Part shown: piece after piece, positions 5,325 through 5,947 of the stretch
Layout of the letters: each line of letters begins with the position of its first letter
How positions within the stretch are numbered: the stretch's first letter is position 1
Source of the DNA: Methanobacteriota archaeon
Lineage (GTDB): Archaea; Hydrothermarchaeota; Hydrothermarchaeia; Hydrothermarchaeales; JACRDW01
DNA: 5,947 nt
NCBI GenBank assembly: GCA_016212785.1
Contig: JACRDW010000131.1
Span: 1-5,947, forward strand
Reading direction: 5' to 3'
The notes under the pieces: generated by a model
Databases searched by the model: none
What the model saw: only the letters and a program-made list of their open reading frames with translations
What the model was told of the DNA's origin: nothing
Made by a program: the position numbers and the translations under genes

Positions 5325-5947
5325 ATGGCAAAGATTTCACCGCTGCAAATTTATCGGCTCCTGCCGGGAACGAACTGCAGGGAGTGCGGAGAAGAAACGT
5401 GCATGGCTTTTGCCTCTGCGCTGATAGAGAGGAAAAAAAATTTTGAAGACTGCACGCCGCTGAAAGAGGAAAAATATGTCACGCAGAGGAGACAGCTAAT
5501 CGAGCTGGTAACGCCTCCTGTAAGAGAGGTGGTCATAGGCTACGGAGAAAAAGCTGCGGCGATTGGCGGAGAAGAAGTGATGTACCGCCATGAGCTAACC
5601 TACTTTAATCCAACTGCTTTATTCTTAGACGTCCACGACGGGATGAGTGAAAAAGAGCTGAACGAAAGGCTGGGGGGAACAAAAAAATTCAGCATAACGA
5701 GAATCGGTCAGGAGCTGACTCTGGATGGCGTTGCTGTGCGCTCGGAAAGCAGCGACGCTGCAAAGTTCGGCGGGGCTGTGCTAAGCGCTGTGGAGAAGTG
5801 CGATTTGCCACTTGTTATTTGCTCATTAAATCCAGAGCTGTTGGAAGTCGGACTCGAAATCGCATCTAAGAAAAAACCTCTCATCTATGCAGCGACAAAA
5901 GAAAACTGGAGCGAAGTCGCAAAGCTTGCTCTGAAATACAGCTGCCC
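5325..5947 (+). CDS. cdhE: Acetyl-CoA decarbonylase/synthase gamma subunit (corrinoid protein large subunit), 3' end outside window
   Basis: The frame runs open from the ATG to the window end, giving 207 residues of a protein usually about 460 long. The N-terminus has the four-cysteine [4Fe-4S] motif of this subunit: Cys18, Cys21, Cys26 and Cys43 (N-C-R-E-C-G-E-E-T-C-M-A-F-A, then D-C-T-P-L). This cluster reactivates the corrinoid by reducing Co(II) to Co(I). The following region (P-P-V-R-E-V-V-I-G, E-E-V-M-Y-R-H-E-L-T-Y-F-N-P-T-A, K-C-D-L-P-L-V-I-C-S) is the start of the TIM barrel that accepts the methyl group. The C-terminal corrinoid-binding domain is beyond the window. It is the third gene of the operon, 12 bp after cdhD. 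Confidence 0.96.
   Translation, partial: MAKISPLQIYRLLPGTNCRECGEETCMAFASALIERKKNFEDCTPLKEEKYVTQRRQLIELVTPPVREVVIGYGEKAAAIGGEEVMYRHELTYFNPTALFLDVHDGMSEKELNERLGGTKKFSITRIGQELTLDGVAVRSESSDAAKFGGAVLSAVEKCDLPLVICSLNPELLEVGLEIASKKKPLIYAATKENWSEVAKLALKYSC

Noticed and set aside
4157..5536. Open frames antisense to cdhD and the start of cdhE
   Set aside because: They are shadows of strongly conserved coding sequence, with no recognisable protein motif.
1..5947. CRISPR array, transposase, attachment site, or a defence or toxin-antitoxin cassette
   Set aside because: No regularly spaced repeats, transposase-like frames or target-site duplications were seen, and all long frames are accounted for by housekeeping, surface or carbon-metabolism genes. 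The tRNA 3' end shows no repeated copy in the window.

Overview
The window is archaeal. The evidence is a C-terminal piece of archaeosine synthase (an archaeal tRNA-modification enzyme), a tRNA gene with no encoded CCA, TATA-box promoters, and genes for an archaeal-type acetyl-CoA decarbonylase/synthase (ACDS) whose beta subunit has the short archaeal form. A euryarchaeal lineage that uses the Wood-Ljungdahl pathway fits best (methanogen, methane/alkane-oxidising archaeon or Archaeoglobi relative). The sequence alone does not fix the group.

Left part (1-2574): the 3' end of an archaeosine synthase-like gene (arcS) runs in from outside the window. It converges on a minus-strand gene for a COG2426-type membrane protein, and the two stop codons share the palindrome CTAG. 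The membrane-protein gene is divergent from a gene for a large secreted, membrane-anchored beta-propeller protein with an Ig-like domain, a helical stalk and a C-terminal anchor. Only 44 bp separate the two preferred start codons. A TATA box in that gap sits about 25 bp before the propeller ATG, which suggests a leaderless mRNA.

Middle (2575-2838): tRNA-Pro(UGG) starts 5 nt after the propeller stop. It is followed by about 184 bp of non-coding DNA holding three inverted repeats, then a TATA box and a strong Shine-Dalgarno sequence.

Right part (2839-5947): a tightly packed operon cdhC-cdhD-cdhE, with cdhE cut by the window end. CdhC carries the nickel-iron-sulfur A cluster that makes or cleaves acetyl-CoA. 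CdhD and CdhE form the corrinoid protein that passes the methyl group between tetrahydropterin and the A cluster. The CO dehydrogenase subunits (CdhA, CdhB) and a CooC-like accessory gene are not next to cdhC, so this appears to be a separate transcription unit for the acetyl-synthesis and methyl-transfer half of the complex.

No CRISPR array, insertion sequence or defence cassette was seen. The most noteworthy items are the inverted-repeat-rich cdhC upstream region and the uncharacterised surface propeller protein.
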